Assembly (NCBI GenBank): GCA_031277615.1
Contig: JAITMC010000002.1
Coordinates: forward strand, 1 to 64,000
Length of the DNA stretch: 64,000 nt
Direction of reading: 5' to 3'
DNA from: Chryseobacterium sp.
GTDB lineage: Bacteria > Bacteroidota > Bacteroidia > Flavobacteriales > Weeksellaceae
Below are positions 17,718-26,422 of the stretch, piece by piece (positions within the stretch are counted from its first letter, which is position 1; every line of letters starts with the position of its first letter). Position numbers and translations under genes: made by a program. Under the pieces are notes generated by a model. That model ran no database searches and was not told the DNA's origin. It saw only the letters and a list, made by a program, of their open reading frames with translations.

Positions 17718-17743
17718 ACAGTTCCGAAAGGAGCTGTTTTTTT
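17718..17743 (+). terminator. Terminator after the DUF4293 gene
   Basis: ACAGTTCC-GAAA-GGAGCTGT, an 8-bp stem with one G-U pair and a GAAA tetraloop, followed by seven T. Confidence 0.9.
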
Positions 17744-18096
17744 ATTTGCATACCTACTGCATTCCAATTATTATCGATCATACGCAAAAGTTGAATTCAT
17801 CTAAAAAGAAAAATCTCAGTATACCATGTTTTTTAAAGATAATTAAAGAAATCTTTGTATTTCGGAAAATAAACGAAGCGGCTTTGTCTGTCTTAAAAAA
17901 GTCCGGCTATTTTTTTGTCTGCCAGATATACAATATTACGCCCTCATCAACCTACAGGACTGGAATATTCGACAGGAGTTTGAAGTGTAAATTTTCAACT
18001 ATAAGCTGACAGACTTTAATATATTTCATTAATTTTATATATCTTGACGCAACATTTCCGTTAATAATACGACACATCATATAAACAGTCACGCCC
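17744..18096. other. 353-base intergenic stretch with no recognised gene
   Basis: AT-rich DNA between the DUF4293 terminator and the M28 peptidase. An 87-codon open frame here has low-complexity content, lacks homology that I recognise and is not supported. A TATATTTC near-match to the -7 box lies about 75 bases before the peptidase ATG. No hairpin or repeat stands out. Confidence 0.5.
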
Positions 18097-19017
18097 ATGA
18101 AAAAATTAACCTTTCTTGCTTTATCCTTATTTTCAATCGATACTTTCGCTCAGGAAGTTTCCAAAGAAAGAGTACAGACCATCCTTTCCACACTGGCTTC
18201 AGATGAAATGAAAGGCCGTGAAATCTGGACTCCCGAAAACGATAAGGCAGCAGAATACATTGCGACCCTTTTTAAAGAAAACAACCTTGAATACTGTACA
18301 GGAAATTCTTACCTGATTCCATTTGAATACAAGGGAAAGAGAGCTTATAACGTATGTGGGATCAAAAAAGGAAAAACAGATAAATATTTAGGCTTTTCAG
18401 GACACTTCGATCATATCGGAACCAGTGACAAAGCCGGAGACAATATTTATAACGGTGCAGATGATGATGCCAGCGGAATCACCACCCTCGTAGGCATTGC
18501 CGATTATTTTAAAAATAAAAAACCGGATTTCTCAATGGTTTTCATTGCCTTCAACGGGGAAGAAAAAGGAATGCTGGGCTCCAAAGCCATTTCAACAGAC
18601 GTGAATCTGGATAAAATTTACAATAATATGACCGCACTTTTCAATTTTGAAATGGTGGCTACAGAATCTCAATGGGGAAAAAATGCTCTTTTCATGACCG
18701 GTGACGAGTTTTCTGATCTGGATGAGCTGATCAATAAAAATGCGGCAAAAGGAATGAAGATCAATCCCGATCCTTATGCATCTCAACAGTTGTTTTACAG
18801 ATCCGATAATGTAAGTTTTGTGAAAAAGAAAATCATTGCCCATTCATTTTCTACGGTAGATATGACAAAGGCTCATCATTACCATAATGAAAGTGACGAT
18901 GTAAATGTAGTAGATTTCGACAACTTAACCCATATTATCAACAATTTCAGCAAAACCCTTGAAAAATTAAAACCTTCTAATTTTGCACCGAAATATAATG
19001 ACAAAGTGAAATTCTAA
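18097..19017 (+). CDS. Secreted M28 family zinc aminopeptidase
   Basis: A 306-residue exported peptidase with signal peptide MKKLTFLALSLFSIDTFAQ. The M28 two-zinc site is complete: GHFDHIG (His ligand), NGADDDASGITTL (bridging Asp), AFNGEEKGMLGS (catalytic Glu and ligand Glu), NFEMVA (ligand region) and AHHYHNESDD (last His). Members remove N-terminal amino acids from peptides outside the cytoplasm, and the length fits a single-domain M28 enzyme without PA insertion. It is a single-gene unit closed by a strong hairpin. The exact substrate preference is unknown. Confidence 0.9.
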   Translation: MKKLTFLALSLFSIDTFAQEVSKERVQTILSTLASDEMKGREIWTPENDKAAEYIATLFKENNLEYCTGNSYLIPFEYKGKRAYNVCGIKKGKTDKYLGFSGHFDHIGTSDKAGDNIYNGADDDASGITTLVGIADYFKNKKPDFSMVFIAFNGEEKGMLGSKAISTDVNLDKIYNNMTALFNFEMVATESQWGKNALFMTGDEFSDLDELINKNAAKGMKINPDPYASQQLFYRSDNVSFVKKKIIAHSFSTVDMTKAHHYHNESDDVNVVDFDNLTHIINNFSKTLEKLKPSNFAPKYNDKVKF

Positions 19018-19022
19018 TCATA

Positions 19023-19046
19023 AAGCCGCCCCTCAGGCGGTTTTTT
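19023..19046 (+). terminator. Terminator after the M28 peptidase gene
   Basis: CCGCC-CCTCA-GGCGG followed by six T, directly after the stop codon. Confidence 0.88.
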
Positions 19047-19206
19047 GCTGTTGTGAACGATTTTCACCCAAACTATTAAAAAAAAGAAGTGATTAAAATT
19101 CCCCTCATGTAAGACTTCTGAGAAAATTTGTAACAAAATCCCCCGATTAAACACCTATTAAATAAAGTAAAAAAGGATTTAGAACGTCTGTTCCTTTAAT
19201 TTTACG

Positions 19207-19214
19207 TAATTTTG
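19207..19214 (+). promoter_or_regulatory. Putative -7 box for the ABC exporter gene
   Basis: TAATTTTG matches TAnnTTTG, 19 bases before the ATG. The -33 position holds no TTTG. Confidence 0.4.
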
Positions 19215-19233
19215 CTATCCAATTTTTCATTGA

Positions 19234-21066
19234 ATGAAACCATTACAAAGAATACTGCATTTCGCAAAACCCCACCGGAAATACCTTTTCGGAAGTATGT
19301 TTTTCAATATCCTTTACTCGTTGCTCAACATTTTATCCGTAGGAACTATGCTTCCTATTTTAGGATTGATGTTCGGTACCATTGAAAAACAGGACAAAGC
19401 TCCCGTATGGTCCGGAGAAATAGGAGACTATTTCGAGTTTCTCAAGAATAAGGCCTATTATTTTGTTCAGATGGAAATTGAACAGCATGGAGCCGTTCAG
19501 GTCCTGGCTGCACTCTGTGCCATCACTGCATTTTCATTTCTACTGAGAAATATTTTCAGATATATCGGTGCTTTCTTACTGGTCAACTATCGTGTAGGAA
19601 TTACCCGGGACTTAAGAAGTGCCATGTACAATAAATTCCTGCAACTCCCGGTTTCTTTCTTTACAGAACAGAGAAAAGGAGATATGATGTCCAGAATTTC
19701 CAATGATATCGGCGGTGTGGAAGGCGGGATTATGGGCGTACTGGTAGACCTTATCAACGCTCCGTTTATGATCATCTCTTCCCTGATTGCCTTATTTATA
19801 TTATCACCACAGCTTACCCTGTTTTCCCTGGTCGTTTTTCCTGTTATGGGACTTCTTATCTCATGGACCGGAAAAAGTCTGAAAAAGCAGGCTTATCAGG
19901 CACAGGCAGAATTGGGGAATCTGTTCTCGCTGGTAGATGAAACATTAAAATCATCCAAAGTGATCAAGATCTTCAATGCAGATAAGATCCTTAAGAACAG
20001 GTTTAATGAAACCACAACCAACTGGCAGAATTTTGCCATCGATATGAGCAGAAGACGCGAACTAGCTTCTCCTATGAGCGAATTCCTCGGTTCTATCACC
20101 ATTCTTATCATTACCTGGTATGCCGGAACACAGATCCTTGAAGAGCAGACCATGCAGCCTCAGGCATTCCTTGTTTTCATCGGGATGTTCTTCCAGATCC
20201 TTGACCCTGCTAAAAAGCTGTCCAGTGCAATTTCTTCCATTCAGGGGGGAATGGCAAGTTTAGACAGAGTGGCAGAGGTTCTTGATTATGATCTGAAAGT
20301 TGAAGAGATCGCAGAACCGGTATCAATTTCTACCCTTAACAGCCAGATCGAATTCAGAAATATAGGTTTCTATTATGATAAAGATAATGTGATCCTTAAA
20401 AACTTCTCACTCGTGATTCCCAAAGGAAAAACTATTGCCCTGGTAGGACAGAGCGGAAGCGGAAAAACAACGATTGCCAATCTTCTGGCCAGATTCTATG
20501 ATGTAAATGAAGGTGAAATTCTTGTAGACGGGACAGACATCAAACATTTAAAACTGGAAGAATACCGAAAACTTCTGGGAATGGTAACCCAGGAATCGGT
20601 TCTCTTCAATGATACGGTTTACAATAATATTTTAATGGGTAAACCTGAAGCAACGAAAGAAGAAGTGATTGCAGCCGCTAAAATAGCCAATGCAGACTCA
20701 TTCATCACCCACCTTCCTGAAGGTTATGATTCCAATATCGGAGACGATGGAGGGAAGCTTTCCGGAGGCCAGAAACAAAGGGTTTCTATTGCCAGAGCTG
20801 TATTGAAAAACCCGCCTATTATGATCCTTGATGAGGCCACTTCTGCACTGGATACAGAATCTGAACGTTTTGTACAGGATGCCCTGGATAAAATGATGGA
20901 AAACAGGACATCTCTGGTAATTGCCCACAGGCTTTCCACCATTCAGAAGGCAGACTGGATTGTTGTGATGGAAAAAGGCGATATTGTGGAACAGGGAACC
21001 CACCATGAGCTGATTGCCAGAAAAGGAATGTATCACAAACTGGTAGAGCTTCAGAATTTCGACTAA
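19234..21066 (+). CDS. MsbA-like ABC exporter (permease fused to ATPase)
   Basis: A 610-residue half-transporter of the type I exporter class. The N-terminal 330 residues contain six membrane helices, with the coupling region GDMMSRISNDIGGVEGGIMG. The ATPase starts near residue 365: Walker A GQSGSGKTTIANLL, Q-loop GMVTQESVLFND, signature LSGGQKQR, Walker B PIMILDEATSALDTESE, H-loop VIAHRLSTI. All residues needed for ATP hydrolysis are present. It would act as a homodimer in the inner membrane; lipid A or phospholipid flipping (MsbA) is the family's best-known role, but drug or peptide export cannot be excluded. A DUF1801 gene follows 19 bases later, probably in the same transcript. Confidence 0.92.
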   Translation: MKPLQRILHFAKPHRKYLFGSMFFNILYSLLNILSVGTMLPILGLMFGTIEKQDKAPVWSGEIGDYFEFLKNKAYYFVQMEIEQHGAVQVLAALCAITAFSFLLRNIFRYIGAFLLVNYRVGITRDLRSAMYNKFLQLPVSFFTEQRKGDMMSRISNDIGGVEGGIMGVLVDLINAPFMIISSLIALFILSPQLTLFSLVVFPVMGLLISWTGKSLKKQAYQAQAELGNLFSLVDETLKSSKVIKIFNADKILKNRFNETTTNWQNFAIDMSRRRELASPMSEFLGSITILIITWYAGTQILEEQTMQPQAFLVFIGMFFQILDPAKKLSSAISSIQGGMASLDRVAEVLDYDLKVEEIAEPVSISTLNSQIEFRNIGFYYDKDNVILKNFSLVIPKGKTIALVGQSGSGKTTIANLLARFYDVNEGEILVDGTDIKHLKLEEYRKLLGMVTQESVLFNDTVYNNILMGKPEATKEEVIAAAKIANADSFITHLPEGYDSNIGDDGGKLSGGQKQRVSIARAVLKNPPIMILDEATSALDTESERFVQDALDKMMENRTSLVIAHRLSTIQKADWIVVMEKGDIVEQGTHHELIARKGMYHKLVELQNFD

Positions 21067-21085
21067 ACCACAAATCAATTCAACA

Positions 21086-21433
21086 ATGAATCCTATACAA
21101 GAGTATTTCTACAGAATCGAAGAGCCTGAAAGAAGTACTCTTTTATTTTTACGTAAAAAAATCCTGGAGTCCGATCCCGAAAATATTACAGAAACCTTAA
21201 GCTTCGGGCTTCCGTTTTTCAAGTATAAAAAGAAAATGCTCTGCTACCTGTATTACAGCAAAAAGCATAAAAAACATTATGTAAGCTTTTACCACGGCGA
21301 CCGGCTCGATCACCCCGAACTTTTGCAGGAAGACCGGAAAAAATTTAAAATCCTTTTAATTGACATGGAAAAAGATCTGCCTGTAGAGCTTATTCTGGAT
21401 CTGACCAATGAGGTAAAGGAATACATCAAATAA
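21086..21433 (+). CDS. DUF1801 (YdhG-like) domain protein
   Basis: A 115-residue cytoplasmic protein. IQEYFYRIEEPERSTLLFLR, ETLSFGLPFFKYKKKMLCYL and HYVSFYHGDRLDHPELL fit the DUF1801/YdhG alpha-beta fold (about 110 residues). These small proteins have no established biochemical role; some relatives are linked with iron or frataxin-like functions without firm proof. It begins 19 bases after the ABC exporter and is likely co-transcribed. The charged tail ends KEYIK. Confidence 0.82.
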   Translation: MNPIQEYFYRIEEPERSTLLFLRKKILESDPENITETLSFGLPFFKYKKKMLCYLYYSKKHKKHYVSFYHGDRLDHPELLQEDRKKFKILLIDMEKDLPVELILDLTNEVKEYIK

Positions 21434-21470
21434 TTCTATTAGGTTAAGGACCTCTGATTTTAAAGGGTTT

Positions 21471-21501
21471 GATGATGGAAGATGGGTGATGGAAGTTTTG
21501 G
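21471..21501 (+). repeat. Degenerate GATGG-rich intergenic repeat, copy A
   Basis: Purine-rich run (GATGATGGAAGATGGGTGATGG and following). Similar runs occur at 39128-39153 and 46551-46575, each just after a plus-strand gene that converges on a minus-strand gene. Confidence 0.4.
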
Positions 21502-21605
21502 AAGCCTCTTTATTTCTGATTTCGGAGTTTTAATCTTAATATCCTTAATCCGAAATCAGCCTATTTCAAGGTAATGAATCTATTGAGTTCTTATTTATTT
21601 TAAAA

Positions 21606-21636
21606 CAAAAAAGACCGTTCCATAAAGAACAGCCTT
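21606..21636 (-). terminator. Terminator after psd
   Basis: On the minus strand AAGGCTGTTC pairs with GAACGGTCTT (10 bp, two G-U) and is followed by a T run. Confidence 0.8.
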
Positions 21637-21660
21637 TGTTTATAGAATCAGCTTAAAAGC

Positions 21661-22314
21661 TTAATCTTTCATTCTTGCGATCACATCCAGACCTCCTTTG
21701 GTAATATCTCCGATCTTACAGATGATTTCGGTATCCAGCGGCAGGAATACATCCATTCTGGAACCGAATTTAATGAAACCAAACTCATGTCCGGCTTTCG
21801 CCTCATCGCCTTCATTACAGTAGAAAACAATTCTTCTTGCCACATATCCGGCAATCTGTCTGAAAACGACCTTGTGATGGGTAGGAGTATCGATAGCAAC
21901 TGTTGTTCTTTCGTTCTCTGTGGAAGATTTCTCATGCCATGCTACAAGATATTTTCCTGGATGATACTTTTTGTAGACCACTTTTCCTGAAACCGGATAA
22001 CGGCAGATATGTACATTCAGTGGAGACATAAAAATAGAAACCTGGATGGCTTTTTCCTTCAGGAACTCATTTTCCTCCACTTCTTTGATCATGACCACTT
22101 TACCGTCTACCGGGGCTACTACATTTTCCCGATGTTCCAGAATATCACGGTTCGGAACTCTGAAAAACCAAAATACCAGACTGTAAACAACCAGCAGCGG
22201 CATAATGATCAGCAGCGACCACATCTTTAGAAAATAGATAGCCAGCGCTCCTAATATGATAAAAACGATGGTAGCTACGGTAATCGTTCCTTTCGATTCT
22301 CTGTGTAATTTCAT
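21661..22314 (-). CDS. psd: Phosphatidylserine decarboxylase
   Basis: A 217-residue membrane enzyme making phosphatidylethanolamine from phosphatidylserine. It has one or two N-terminal helices (residues 8-48), then the short, archaetidylserine-type core: VAPVDGKVVMIKEV, VSIFMSPLNVHICRYPVSG, the acylated-proenzyme His region, and the self-cleavage site GFIKFGSRMDV, where Gly-Ser splits to give the pyruvoyl cofactor. The length (about 215) matches this subclass and not the 300-residue E. coli type. It follows cdsA by 4 bases, placing two consecutive phospholipid steps in one operon. Promoter is upstream of the LUD gene. Confidence 0.94.
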   Translation of the reverse strand: MKLHRESKGTITVATIVFIILGALAIYFLKMWSLLIIMPLLVVYSLVFWFFRVPNRDILEHRENVVAPVDGKVVMIKEVEENEFLKEKAIQVSIFMSPLNVHICRYPVSGKVVYKKYHPGKYLVAWHEKSSTENERTTVAIDTPTHHKVVFRQIAGYVARRIVFYCNEGDEAKAGHEFGFIKFGSRMDVFLPLDTEIICKIGDITKGGLDVIARMKD

Positions 22315-22318
22315 GAGA

Positions 22319-23191
22319 TTAAATAAATTTTTCTAAAATAAAGTACAAATATACGACAGGAACGCAGATAATAAAACTATCCAGCCTGTCTAAAACACCT
22401 CCGTGTCCCGGAATGATGTTTCCGCTGTCTTTTACACCGAAATTTCTTTTCAGCTGGCTTTCTACAAGATCGCCTAACGGGGCAAAAGCAGCTACCAGAA
22501 ATCCTACGACCATCCAGTTCCCTCTGAGAGCCGGCTGGTAATGCTCTATAAAGTATGATAAAACCAGTGTAAGCACTACACCGCCACCATACCCTTCCCA
22601 GGTTTTTTTGGGCGAAATTTTGGGCGCCATTTTATGTTTTCCAAAGAATTTCCCTACCAGATAGGCAAAAGTATCGCTGCTCCAGATCAGGATAAACAAA
22701 AAGAGAACCTCCAGCGAAAAGGTTTCATTATAGCTTGAATATTTCGGAAGTCCTAAGGCAAAACTGAACGGAAGCGCCACATAAATGACGGTAAAAATCA
22801 GTTTTCCACTGTCGTAATACAGCTCATTAGGATATTTAAACAGGGTAACGACGGCAATGCCAATCAATGCCAGAGCCAGAATTTCGCTCAATCTGAAATC
22901 AAAAAAGAAATCGTGATGAAAATATCTTTTGGAAAAAATATAGAAAATAAAAATAACCAGCGGAAAAACAACCCATTTCTCATACCCCTTGCCGAATTTC
23001 ATGATTTTGACACATTCCCATGTTCCCACGACCAGCAAAAGAGTGATTAATCCGTAATACAGATATTCCTGCCTGATCAGTCCCGGAGCCATGCTGTTGA
23101 TCAGCTGAGCTCCCAACGGTGTTGTACAAAGGATGATCACAGCTACGTAAACAAGTCCGGAAATGGTTCTTTGAATGAGGTTTTTGTCCAA
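22319..23191 (-). CDS. cdsA: Phosphatidate cytidylyltransferase
   Basis: A 290-residue integral membrane enzyme that forms CDP-diacylglycerol from CTP and phosphatidate, the branch point for all phospholipids. About eight membrane helices are visible. The CDS signature is present near the C-terminus (SPKKTWEGYGGG, then APLGDLVESQLKRNFGVKDS and IPGHGGVLDRLDS), with the metal-binding Asp residues intact. It lies 24 bases after the LUD gene and 4 bases before psd, so it is the middle gene of an operon. Identification is firm. Confidence 0.95.
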   Translation of the reverse strand: MDKNLIQRTISGLVYVAVIILCTTPLGAQLINSMAPGLIRQEYLYYGLITLLLVVGTWECVKIMKFGKGYEKWVVFPLVIFIFYIFSKRYFHHDFFFDFRLSEILALALIGIAVVTLFKYPNELYYDSGKLIFTVIYVALPFSFALGLPKYSSYNETFSLEVLFLFILIWSSDTFAYLVGKFFGKHKMAPKISPKKTWEGYGGGVVLTLVLSYFIEHYQPALRGNWMVVGFLVAAFAPLGDLVESQLKRNFGVKDSGNIIPGHGGVLDRLDSFIICVPVVYLYFILEKFI

Positions 23192-23215
23192 AATGTAAAG
23201 TTTATAAGTTGATGC

Positions 23216-23794
23216 TTAATCTTCAAGCAGCAATAAAAAAAGTTTGGTATTGGTATTGGAAGAATCCAGCTTCGACTGGCTTCCGCTGATGGAAGTCAGG
23301 TTTTTGATATTGCCGTTTCTTTTTATTTTTCCCATCGCATCATTCAGGTTGTTTACAATCTGAGATACATTGGCCATAATAATGATCTTATTGGGTAATC
23401 TTGAAGAATGGTAGTGAAGGATGTTGTTGTGCGAAAGCATGATCCTTCCGTCATAGGCAATAAGGTATTCGCAGGTGATGAATGCTGCATCATTGGTATG
23501 TTCCAGCTCTGAAGAATACGGCGTTTTGATCACGTTTAAAAAGCTCTGAAGCTCTTTGTCCCAGCAAAAAGTATGGCTGATTCCTTCTATTCTGATGATC
23601 TGATTTAAAGTCTGTAGAGCTTCCGCTTCATCTGCACAATAATTAAAAAATCCCCCTGAATGCGTAAATAATTGCGCAAACTTATAGTCAAGATCCGCAT
23701 TTTTCAGCGAATCCCCTAGCTTCTCCAGGCTCTGTTTTTCATCTTCCTCAGGCTGGTTGGTCAGTTTGCTTACAATCCTCTTGAATAAATTCAA
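23216..23794 (-). CDS. LUD domain protein (lactate-utilisation LutC-like)
   Basis: A 192-residue protein. After a charged N-terminal 35 residues, ITCEYLIAYDGRIMLSHNNI and LPNKIIIMANVSQIVNNLND match the LUD fold seen in LutB/LutC of L-lactate oxidation. The iron-sulphur Cys clusters of LutA/LutB are absent, and no lut partner lies nearby. Instead it is the first gene of an operon with cdsA and psd, just downstream of ftsH. A -7-like TATTTTTG (23829-23822) is 28 bases upstream. The role in this setting is unknown and need not be lactate metabolism. Confidence 0.78.
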   Translation of the reverse strand: MNLFKRIVSKLTNQPEEDEKQSLEKLGDSLKNADLDYKFAQLFTHSGGFFNYCADEAEALQTLNQIIRIEGISHTFCWDKELQSFLNVIKTPYSSELEHTNDAAFITCEYLIAYDGRIMLSHNNILHYHSSRLPNKIIIMANVSQIVNNLNDAMGKIKRNGNIKNLTSISGSQSKLDSSNTNTKLFLLLLED

Positions 23795-23874
23795 CTTAAT
23801 TTATTTTTAGTCAACTTTATACAAAAATAGAAAATAAATTACAATAGATTCTAAAAATGTACCTTTAAATATGA

Positions 23875-23907
23875 AAAAACCTGACAATTTTAAGGCTGTC
23901 AGGTTTT
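23875..23907 (-). terminator. Terminator after ftsH
   Basis: AAAAACCTGACA pairs perfectly with TGTCAGGTTTTT around a 10-base loop. It isolates ftsH-rsfS from the LUD-cdsA-psd operon. Confidence 0.88.
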
Positions 23908-23930
23908 TCTTTCTTTATTTTTCAGAAGCT

Positions 23931-25949
23931 TTAAAGCTGTGTAGGACTCTCGGGAGCCTGAATTTCGCTTTCTTCTTCTTTTTCTTTAATCTGAGGTGCT
24001 TCAATCTCTTCCTTTTCTTTTTCAGGAATGGTATTGGTCACAGGTTTCTCTGTCAGCTCAGGATCCCATGCTCTTTTTCCGAAGATTTCCTCTAAGTCTT
24101 CACGGAAGATGACTTCTTTCTCCAAAAGCTTATTGGCTAAAGCATCAAGTTTATCTTTATTTTCCGCAAGGATTCGCACGGCTCTTTCGTACTGGTTTTC
24201 GATGATGGATTTGATCTCCGCATCAATTTTGGTAGCCGTTTCTTCAGAATAAGGTTTTCCGAAAGAATATTCAGACTGCCCGGAACTGTCATAGTAAGAG
24301 ATGTTACCGATATTCGGACTTAATCCATAGATGGTTACCATCGCCTGAGCTCTTTTCGTTACCGTTTCAAGGTCAGAAAGTGCTCCGGTAGAGATATTGT
24401 TAAAGATCACCTGTTCTGCAGCTCTGCCTCCCAGTGTAGCACACATTTCATCGAGCATCTGCTCCGTAGTGGTAAGCTGTCTTTCTTCCGGAAGATACCA
24501 TGCTGCTCCCAATGAACGCCCTCTTGGAACGATCGTCACTTTTAAAAGTGGTGAAGCATGTTCTACCAGCCATGAGATGGTAGCGTGTCCCGCTTCGTGG
24601 TAAGCCACCCTTTTCTTTTCAGAAGGTTTAATGGCTTTATTTTTCTTTTCAAGCCCTCCGATGATTCGGTCTACCGCATCCAGGAAGTCCTGTTTCGTTA
24701 CGGAAGTATGGTTATTTCTTGCTGCAATAAGCGCAGCTTCATTACAAACGTTGGCAATATCGGCGCCACTGAATCCGGGAGTTTGTTTCGCCAGGAATTC
24801 TCTGTCTACCGTATCATCCAGCTTGATCTTCTTTAAATGTACATCAAAGATCTGTCTTCTTTCATGAAGCTCCGGAAGGTCTACATAGATAGAACGGTCA
24901 AAACGTCCTGCTCTCATTAAGGCTTTATCCAGGATATCAGCTCTGTTGGTTGCTGCCATTACGATAACGTTGGTATCTGTTCCGAAACCGTCCATTTCCG
25001 TAAGAAGCTGGTTCAGCGTGTTTTCTCTTTCATCGTTTCCGCCTGAGAAGTTATTTTTCCCTCTGGCACGCCCAATGGCATCAATCTCATCGATGAAGAT
25101 AATGGCCGGGGATTTTGCTTTTGCCTGTGCAAAAAGGTCTCTTACTCTGGAAGCTCCCACTCCCACGAACATTTCCACGAAATCAGAACCTGAAAGGGAG
25201 AAGAACGGTACTTTCGCTTCACCGGCAACAGCTTTTGCCAATAAGGTTTTACCGGTTCCCGGAGGCCCTACTAAAAGAACTCCTTTAGGAATTTTACCTC
25301 CCAGTTTGGTATATTTTTCAGAGTTTTTAAGGAAGTCTACAACCTCCTGTACCTCTTCTTTAGCTCCTTCAAGACCGGCAACATCTTTAAATGTTACCTG
25401 AATTCTCTCTTTTTCGTCAAAAAGTTTGGCCTTGGATTTTCCGATAGAGAAAATCTGTCCGCCAGGACCGCCTCCGCCGCCCATCTTTCTGAAAAGAACG
25501 AAATAGAATAATCCTAAAATAGCAATCCAGATTAATGCAGATACCAGAATATCCATGAACGGGTTTTTACCTGCTCCGTAATCTTTGGTTGTTTTAATCG
25601 CTGCATTGGAAGCTTTCACCTGCTCAAATTTCTGAAGGAAAAGCTGAAGGTCTCCGTATTTTACAGAATAATCTGCTTTAGGAGCCATATCGAACGCAGA
25701 AAGAGGATTGCTTTCATTGGCAGATTTTTTTACCATGGCTGCTTTTGCTTCCTTGGTAAGGAATACATCAGCCTTTTCTGTGTCCTTGTATATAATAATA
25801 TTCTGGATCTTTCCTGCCTGCATCTCTCTGAAGAAACCGTCTTCATCAATAGACTTTGCACTCTCGCCTCCTAAAAAATTGGAACCAAAGAATAGCAAAA
25901 GACCTATGATCACAATTGGAAAAAACCAGTTGAATCCTTTATTGTTCAT
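23931..25949 (-). CDS. ftsH: ATP-dependent zinc metalloprotease FtsH
   Basis: A 672-residue membrane-bound AAA+ protease that degrades unfolded and regulatory membrane proteins. Two membrane helices flank a periplasmic domain (residues about 9-25 and 135-152). The ATPase has Walker A GPPGTGKTLL, Walker B AIIFIDEIDAIG and the second-region ATNRADILDKALMRAGRFDR. The protease has the zinc motif HEAGH (His451-His455). The C-terminus is extended by an acidic, Glu/Pro-rich tail (KEKEEIEAPQIKEKEEESE), as in many Bacteroidota. rsfS precedes it by 20 bases, so the two are probably one operon. Confidence 0.97.
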   Translation of the reverse strand: MNNKGFNWFFPIVIIGLLLFFGSNFLGGESAKSIDEDGFFREMQAGKIQNIIIYKDTEKADVFLTKEAKAAMVKKSANESNPLSAFDMAPKADYSVKYGDLQLFLQKFEQVKASNAAIKTTKDYGAGKNPFMDILVSALIWIAILGLFYFVLFRKMGGGGGPGGQIFSIGKSKAKLFDEKERIQVTFKDVAGLEGAKEEVQEVVDFLKNSEKYTKLGGKIPKGVLLVGPPGTGKTLLAKAVAGEAKVPFFSLSGSDFVEMFVGVGASRVRDLFAQAKAKSPAIIFIDEIDAIGRARGKNNFSGGNDERENTLNQLLTEMDGFGTDTNVIVMAATNRADILDKALMRAGRFDRSIYVDLPELHERRQIFDVHLKKIKLDDTVDREFLAKQTPGFSGADIANVCNEAALIAARNNHTSVTKQDFLDAVDRIIGGLEKKNKAIKPSEKKRVAYHEAGHATISWLVEHASPLLKVTIVPRGRSLGAAWYLPEERQLTTTEQMLDEMCATLGGRAAEQVIFNNISTGALSDLETVTKRAQAMVTIYGLSPNIGNISYYDSSGQSEYSFGKPYSEETATKIDAEIKSIIENQYERAVRILAENKDKLDALANKLLEKEVIFREDLEEIFGKRAWDPELTEKPVTNTIPEKEKEEIEAPQIKEKEEESEIQAPESPTQL

Positions 25950-25969
25950 TTATACTTTTTAAAATTTTG

Positions 25970-26335
25970 TTATTCATTTTCAATTCTGGTAATGACGGCG
26001 TCACCCCAAAGTTCTTCTATATCGTAGTACTCACGTACATCTTTCTGGAATATATGAACCACTACTGAAACGTAATCTACCAGTACCCACATTGCATTTT
26101 CAGTTCCTTCTACATGCCATGGTCTGTCTTTCAGGTCGTTTCTTACTTTTTTTTCCACACTTCCGGCTAATGCTGCCACCTGTGTATTTGAGTTTCCGCT
26201 ACATATTATAAACGTTTCCGCTACTGAATTTTCGATGTTGGAAAGATCGAAGATCATAATATCTTCACCTTTCACATCCTGAAGTGCTTCAACGATTTTA
26301 TCAATTAGTGCTTGCTTTTCTGCTGTTTTATTCAT
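25970..26335 (-). CDS. rsfS: Ribosome silencing factor RsfS
   Basis: A 121-residue protein that binds ribosomal protein L14 and blocks subunit joining in slow growth. The family pattern is clear: VKGEDIMIFDLSNIENSVAE, FIICSGNSNTQVAALAGSVE, RPWHVEGTENAMWVLVDY and VVVHIFQKDVREYYDIEELW. Length matches the family (105-130). It is the first gene before ftsH. A -7 box TAAATTTG (26363-26356) lies 20 bases before the ATG, and birA is divergent. Confidence 0.95.
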   Translation of the reverse strand: MNKTAEKQALIDKIVEALQDVKGEDIMIFDLSNIENSVAETFIICSGNSNTQVAALAGSVEKKVRNDLKDRPWHVEGTENAMWVLVDYVSVVVHIFQKDVREYYDIEELWGDAVITRIENE

Positions 26336-26422
26336 TAAAAAAATACTATAATCTGCAAATTTATTGTTTTTTCTTTACTTTCGCCTTACTTTTAGGCCCT
26401 TAAAGTCTTAAAGTTTTCTTAA

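Noticed and set aside
17746-18009. 87-codon open frame between the DUF4293 and M28 genes
   Set aside because: Starts inside the DUF4293 terminator's T run, has no recognisable motif or signal, and its Lys/Ile/Phe-rich content is what AT-rich non-coding DNA gives.
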